Positions 41,466-45,398 of a stretch of DNA of 45,398 nt are shown one piece after another. The notes under the pieces are model-generated. The model was given only the letters and a program-made list of their open reading frames with translations. It was not told the DNA's origin and searched no databases. Where the stretch lies: NCBI GenBank assembly GCA_024638445.1, contig JAHEKH010000012.1:1-45398 (forward strand). Direction: 5' to 3'. Position numbers and translations under genes: made by a program. How positions within the stretch are numbered: position 1 is the stretch's first letter; every line of letters begins with the position of its first letter. The stretch is from Gammaproteobacteria bacterium (GTDB lineage Bacteria > Pseudomonadota > Gammaproteobacteria > Steroidobacterales > JABDKV01).

Positions 41466-41873
41466 TCAGCGGATTCGCTCCTCGCCGACAAGCGTATCGG
41501 CCATGGAGTCTTTCGCAAAAAACTCGTCGAGCGCCGACAGCAGGCTGCGAATACTGACGGGCTTGTCCAGCACGACAACCCGGTCCATTCGGGCGGTTGC
41601 GCTGCGGGCGTTGCCGTCGGCACGCCCGGTCATCAGCACGATGGGCAGGTCCCGGTCGGGAAGCTCACGGCGGGCACGCTGGCACAGCTCGACGCCACTC
41701 AGGCCTGACAAGGTGGCGGCAGTCACCAGCACGTCCGGAGACTCGCGGTTAAGCAGTGACCATGCTTCCGCACCATCGCTCGCGGTCCTGACCCGGTAGC
41801 CGGAACGGACCAGTGCAAGGCGAAGCATCCGCGCCAGGTACGGCTCGTCCTCGGCAACAATTACTCGTTTCAT
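41466..41873 (-). CDS. single-domain pseudo-receiver
   Basis: 135 residues from ATG 41873. It has the receiver fold: MKRVIVAEDEPYLARMLRLALVRSGY with the acidic pocket (E8, D9, E10), conserved T82 and K104 (VLDKPV). The phosphoacceptor is missing: the segment PDVLVTAATLSGLSG has Ala52 where Asp is expected. So it cannot be phosphorylated in the normal way and may be a scaffold or bind another ligand. The stop is 45 bases before the ATG of the GGDEF-EAL gene, and the two frames may be coupled. Confidence 0.85.
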   Translation of the reverse strand: MKRVIVAEDEPYLARMLRLALVRSGYRVRTASDGAEAWSLLNRESPDVLVTAATLSGLSGVELCQRARRELPDRDLPIVLMTGRADGNARSATARMDRVVVLDKPVSIRSLLSALDEFFAKDSMADTLVGEERIR

Positions 41874-41976
41874 GCAGCAACATTCGTCGTAGGGAAGCCG
41901 AAGTGTGTCACCGCACAAAGCTCGACGCCGTGATCAGTTTCTCAAGTGCAGCGCCGGCAGGTTATGTCGAGCCGGA

Positions 41977-43539
41977 TTATTGTGAAAAGTATCGCCGCAG
42001 GAACTCGTCAAACGACAGCGTATCGCTCGCCTCGATCTGTCGCTGACGATCGAGGGATTCACGGGCTTTTTCCTCGAAACGGGCGTGGGGCCCGGCGTTG
42101 GGGACAAGTGAAGAGAAATACTCGCGATGGCCTTGCGACATGCGCATGGCAAACTCGAAAAACGATTCGCCGTTGTCGCGCATGTCGCGCAACACCCGGG
42201 CAGAGGGGGTCAGCTCCGGATCGGCGACGGCCTGCTCCTGCCGTTCCAGCGCCGTGGAATACGGGCGCCACTCGTCACCCTCGTCCAGGGCCTCGGCGAT
42301 GGGCCGCATGCGGTCAAAGATCTCGCGAGCCCACTCGTTCAACGACCGCTCACGGTTGCCGTCCAGCAGCTGCAACCCGGGCTCACGGCCACGCCGGGCC
42401 ACTTCGAGCTGGTTCCTGTCGATCCGCTCCTGTTCCTCGTCGCCGATCGGCGGGCTTTCCCGCAGCACGCAATAAACCAGCAGCATCTCGACAAATTTCA
42501 GCTGATCCTGGTTGACGCCCACCGGATCGAAGGGGCTGACGTCGAGCGCACGAACTTCCACGTATTCGATGCCACCCCGCAGCAGGGCGTGCGATGGCTT
42601 TTCTCCGCTCCAGGCCACACGCTTGGGCCGTATCAGGCTGTAGTACTCGTTTTCGATCTGCAGGATATTGGCGTTGAGCTGACGGTACTCGCCGTCGACC
42701 ACAACCCCGATTTTTTCGTAGTCCGGATGCAGCGTGCCGGTGGCATGGACCAGGCCCTCGACATACTCCTCCAGCTCATTTACGGGGATCTTCAGCGCCG
42801 ACTGAACCTTGTTCTTGTAGCCGACGTCGCTCATGCGCAGAGTCGTCGCATACTGGCCAAACAGCGTTGATTCGTACTCCTCCAGGCCGGACGGTTCACC
42901 CCGCAGGAAGCTGCGGCAGGCGGCCGGCGAGGCGCCAAACAGGTAGAGCGTCAGCCAGCCGAATCGGCGGAAATTTCGCAGCAACCCGAGGTAGGCTGCG
43001 GATATCGCGGCGGGGTCATCGGCGTGGAAACCCTCTGCAGCCGCCAGCTCGGCCCAGAACCGGTTGCCCAGGGAGAAATTGAAGTGCACCCCCGCTATTG
43101 CCTGCATCAGGCGGCCATAGCGGTAGCCCAGGCCCCGCCGGTAAACGGTTTTCATCATGCCCACGTTCGAGGACCCGTAGCGGGCAATCGGGATGTCCTC
43201 GTCGCGACTGACCGAGCACGGCATGCTGGTCGCCCACAGCATTTCGTCGCCGATCTGCTCATAGACAAACTGGTGCAGGTCGACCAGGCACTGGATCACG
43301 CCCCAGGTCTGGCGCACCGGCGGTGTGACCAGCTCGACCAGCGCCTCGGAGTAGTCGGTGGTAATCCAGGGATGGGTCAGCGCAGAGCCGAGACCCGCCG
43401 GGTGCGGGGTCTGTGCCAGCTGGCCGGCCGGAGTGACACGCAGGCTCTCCTTCTCGATGCCGATCTGGCGGCCCGAGAGTGCGCCCGCGCTGAGCCGGGT
43501 CAGCCGCTCCGTCAGCTTTTTGTCGTCCGGGGAGGCCAT
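41977..43539 (-). CDS. gshA: glutamate-cysteine ligase
   Basis: 520 residues from ATG 43539, very close to E. coli GshA (518); earlier in-frame ATGs encode an implausible Arg-rich stretch. Hallmarks: GIEKESLRVTPAGQLAQTPHPAGLGSALTHPWITTDYSEALVELVTPP, ATSMPCSV, ARYGSSNVGMMKTVYRRGLGYRYGRLMQAIAGVHFNFSL, and YVEVRALDVSPFDPVGV. It makes gamma-glutamylcysteine, the first step of glutathione synthesis, in the cytoplasm. The gamma-proteobacterial sequence type supports the taxonomic guess. It lies divergent from a degenerate GGDEF gene and upstream of the pseudo-receiver on the same strand. Confidence 0.97.
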   Translation of the reverse strand: MASPDDKKLTERLTRLSAGALSGRQIGIEKESLRVTPAGQLAQTPHPAGLGSALTHPWITTDYSEALVELVTPPVRQTWGVIQCLVDLHQFVYEQIGDEMLWATSMPCSVSRDEDIPIARYGSSNVGMMKTVYRRGLGYRYGRLMQAIAGVHFNFSLGNRFWAELAAAEGFHADDPAAISAAYLGLLRNFRRFGWLTLYLFGASPAACRSFLRGEPSGLEEYESTLFGQYATTLRMSDVGYKNKVQSALKIPVNELEEYVEGLVHATGTLHPDYEKIGVVVDGEYRQLNANILQIENEYYSLIRPKRVAWSGEKPSHALLRGGIEYVEVRALDVSPFDPVGVNQDQLKFVEMLLVYCVLRESPPIGDEEQERIDRNQLEVARRGREPGLQLLDGNRERSLNEWAREIFDRMRPIAEALDEGDEWRPYSTALERQEQAVADPELTPSARVLRDMRDNGESFFEFAMRMSQGHREYFSSLVPNAGPHARFEEKARESLDRQRQIEASDTLSFDEFLRRYFSQ

Positions 43540-43666
43540 CACGGAGCCACTATCAACGACCGGGCCGTGGGGCGCAAGTGGGCGAAACCTTGAACCACGT
43601 CTCTGTCCGCCCGGCGCCTTTGGGCTAGTCTGTCGCTGTTTCCATAAGCGCCAAACAGAACTGCCC

Positions 43667-44572
43667 ATGCGACTCCGTGCTCTCGCTGCTGTCACCCTCA
43701 TGGCCCCGGTCACCGCAGGTGCCCAGGACCTCATCGGCCTGCTGACCTCGACCGGTAACGCCCGCTCCTGGGCCACCGTCAGCATCTTGCTGGCGCTGGT
43801 CAGCGTCGTGACCTTCCTGGCCCTCCTGGGGGTACGCCGCAATCATGACCAGATGGAAAAGCGTTATTCCGAAATGGAGCGGGAACTGTCCCGCCACCAG
43901 AAAACCGAGATGATACTCAAGGAAGCGCACGAGGAACTCGAGCTGCGAGTGCGGGACCGGACCGCCGACCTCGAGATGTCCTACCAGAAGCTCAACGACG
44001 TACGCGACTCGCTGAAAGCTGCCAACGATCGCCTGCTCTCGCTGGCGCGCGTCGATGAACTGACCGGCATAGCCAACCGCAGGCAGTTCGACGAGACGCT
44101 CGATATCGAAATCAAGCGCAACATCCGCGCCCAGCGGCCGGTCTCGCTGATCATGGCCGAACTCGACTTCTTCAGCAGCTATCGCCGGACCTACGGCCGG
44201 GATCGTGCCGATGAGGCGCTAAAGAAAGTAGCCACCGCGATCAGCCGGACCTTCAAGCGGGCACCGGATGTCGTCGCCCGCTACGACGATCAGAGCTTTG
44301 GGATCATCCTGCCCGCGACCGAAGTTCGCGATGCCATGCGTTTCGCCGAGCGCATGCGGCAGGTCGTCTATCAGCTTTGTATTCCACACGCTGAATCCGA
44401 GGTCGCTGACCGCATGACGGTCAGCGTCGGCATCGCGACCATGCAGCCCGACAAGCTGTACAAGCCCCATGACCTGCTGGCAGCCGGCGCCCGCGCACTG
44501 GACGCCGCGCAACAGCACCGCAATACCGTCGAATACGACGCGATCCGCTCCGAGCCTGCCGAAGTCACCTAG
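43667..44572 (+). CDS. degenerate GGDEF-domain membrane protein
   Basis: 301 residues from ATG 43667; upstream in-frame ATG at 43358 lies inside gshA antisense. Signal-like MRLRALAAVTLMAPVTAGAQ, one membrane helix (ATVSILLALVSVVTFLALLGV), a long coiled coil (about 58-128), then a GGDEF fold (DELTGIANRRQFDETLDIEI, VADRMTVSVGIATM). The active loop is DDQSF (207-211) instead of GGDEF, so it should be unable to make cyclic di-GMP. It could bind GTP or serve as a partner for an active enzyme. Divergent from gshA with 127 bases between. Confidence 0.88.
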   Translation: MRLRALAAVTLMAPVTAGAQDLIGLLTSTGNARSWATVSILLALVSVVTFLALLGVRRNHDQMEKRYSEMERELSRHQKTEMILKEAHEELELRVRDRTADLEMSYQKLNDVRDSLKAANDRLLSLARVDELTGIANRRQFDETLDIEIKRNIRAQRPVSLIMAELDFFSSYRRTYGRDRADEALKKVATAISRTFKRAPDVVARYDDQSFGIILPATEVRDAMRFAERMRQVVYQLCIPHAESEVADRMTVSVGIATMQPDKLYKPHDLLAAGARALDAAQQHRNTVEYDAIRSEPAEVT

Positions 44573-44603
44573 ACGCCGGGCCCCGGCCCGGCTTCCGCTG
44601 CGC

Positions 44604-44900
44604 CTAAAGGGCGCCCAGCAACCGCAGGATCCAGAAAGCCAGGATCACCCACTGCACCAGGAACAGCGTAAACCGTACCAGCACCGCCGCATGCGCCGTC
44701 GATAACAGGTGCACCGAAGATTGTCCTATCCGCGCCGCCAGGAACCACAGCGCCAGCGGATCCGTGACGCCATTGCGGCCCATCACCAGCGCCAGCAGCA
44801 CGACGACCGCAAACGTCGGCAAATTCTCATAGCAGTTCGCATGCGCGCGGCACAGCCGGTTGGAAAATGCCGAGATATCGCTGCCGTCGGGCAGAAAACC
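44604..44900 (-). pseudogene. MAPEG-family membrane protein, N-terminus missing
   Basis: The C-terminal ~95 residues are recognisable: SAFSNRLCRAHANCYENLPTFAVVVLLALVMG, ARIGQSSVHLLSTAHAAVLVRFTLFLVQWVILAFWILRLL, with three membrane helices. MAPEG proteins are ~130 residues with a first helix before RAHAN; here the frame upstream of about 44900 continues as the complement of ntrB and has no such helix or start. The 5' end seems to have been replaced at a junction near 44885-44900. Confidence 0.65.
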
Positions 44901-45398
44901 GCCCGCAGCCACATCGGCGCGCCATTGGCCGACATGGTGTTGGACGCACGCAAGCTGGAGAATCTCGCCCGCCGCGCCCGCGACAGCGAAGCCACGGTCA
45001 CCGACCGCGAGCTGCAACTCGCCATCACCGCCTCGACCAGCGTTTGTGTCGACTGTACGGCGACGCTGCTGACGGACCAGGGCGAAGGACCGCAGTCGGT
45101 GTTGCTGGAAATCAATCCGGTCGATCGCACACGTCGGTTGAGCCGCGACGAGCAGCTGCTGAGCCAGAACGAGGTCGCGCGCAATGTCGTGCGTGGTCTT
45201 GCGCACGAGATCCGCAATCCGCTCGGTGGTATACGTGGCGCAGCGCAGCTTTTGGAGCGGGAACTGCCCAGCGATGAATTGCGCGAATACACCAGCGTCA
45301 TTATTGGTGAGGCGGATCGCCTGCAAAGATTGCTGGACAACCTGCTCGGGCCACGCACGTTGCCGGAAGTGGCGCCGGTCAATCTGCACGAGGTGACC
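44886..45398 (+). pseudogene. ntrB: NtrB nitrogen sensor kinase fragment, 5' end replaced and 3' end beyond the window
   Basis: The frame reads HIGAPLADMVLDARKLENLARR (end of the PAS region), LEINPVDRTRRLSRDEQLLSQNEVARNVVRGLAHEIRNPLGGIRGAAQLLERELPSDELREYTSVIIGEADRLQRLLDNLLGP, matching NtrB/GlnL including the autophosphorylated His in LAHEIRNP. The first ~50 residues of the PAS domain are not encoded upstream in any frame, and the frame runs open to the last base. In its intact form NtrB phosphorylates NtrC to activate sigma-54 promoters. The first in-frame ATG is 44934. Family certain; whether it is a real truncation or an assembly chimera is open. Confidence 0.75.

Noticed and set aside
1-45398. 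tRNA, rRNA, CRISPR arrays, insertion sequences and replication origins
   Set aside because: Reading both strands by eye gave no cloverleaf, no regularly spaced repeats, no transposase and no DnaA-box cluster.

Overview
The window reads as a stretch of a GC-rich Gram-negative chromosome, most likely a free-living, EPS-producing gammaproteobacterium. The grounds are an E. coli-type glutamate-cysteine ligase, an OxyR with the two redox cysteines, LpxL- and heptosyltransferase-type LPS enzymes, NtrB, two TonB-dependent receptors, a PEP-CTERM protein and a CadC/TPR regulator. No phage, IS element, tRNA, rRNA or CRISPR is visible. Both ends are cut inside genes (a TonB receptor on the left, ntrB on the right), and the right end carries an apparent chimeric junction near 44.89 kb, so this may be a metagenomic contig.

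Layout. 1-4.3 kb, minus strand: TonB receptor, hydrolase lipoprotein, two-heme cytochrome, PEP-CTERM protein. 4.6-7.4 kb, plus: an overlapping operon of a flavin-reductase-like protein, an M20 peptidase and an unusual P-loop protein. 7.4-9.5 kb: CadC-type membrane regulator with TPRs. 9.6-12.3 kb: three poorly characterised proteins, two of them secreted and Cys-containing. 12.4-15.7 kb: envelope genes (heptosyltransferase, ICMT-like methyltransferase, RIO/WaaP-like kinase, lipid A-type acyltransferase). 15.9-16.7 kb: epoxide-hydrolase-like protein. 22.9-16.7 kb, minus: five overlapping genes led by oxyR (sulfotransferase, GT4, deacetylase, kinase-aminotransferase fusion). 23-27 kb: diguanylate cyclase, lipoprotein-msrA, HAD-nfi, and a protein joining an integrase-type N-terminal domain to DUF2914. 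27.4-32.2 kb: M23 peptidase, small secreted protein, GT4 and a Gfo/Idh/MocA-SDR fusion. 32.3-38.6 kb: large secreted P-domain protein, DUF4097 lipoprotein, TonB receptor. 39.3-44.6 kb: GGDEF-EAL protein, pseudo-receiver, gshA, degenerate GGDEF protein. 44.6-45.4 kb: MAPEG and ntrB fragments.

The most interesting regulatory signal is a pair of sigma-54-type promoters with the same -12 half (GTTCTTGCTTT). One lies upstream of the PEP-CTERM gene (4389-4403, minus). The other (39090-39104, plus) drives no ORF: it is followed about 130 nt later by an intrinsic terminator, and the transcript between is A-rich with four AANAANAA motifs. That is the layout of the Pseudomonas CrcZ/CrcY Hfq-sequestering RNAs, so this is a candidate undescribed sigma-54-dependent sRNA. 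Both promoters have a TGTGA-N6-YCACA palindrome at a typical enhancer distance upstream, which suggests one shared activator linking PEP-CTERM/EPS expression to the sRNA. Three signalling proteins around gshA have lost canonical catalytic or phosphorylation residues.
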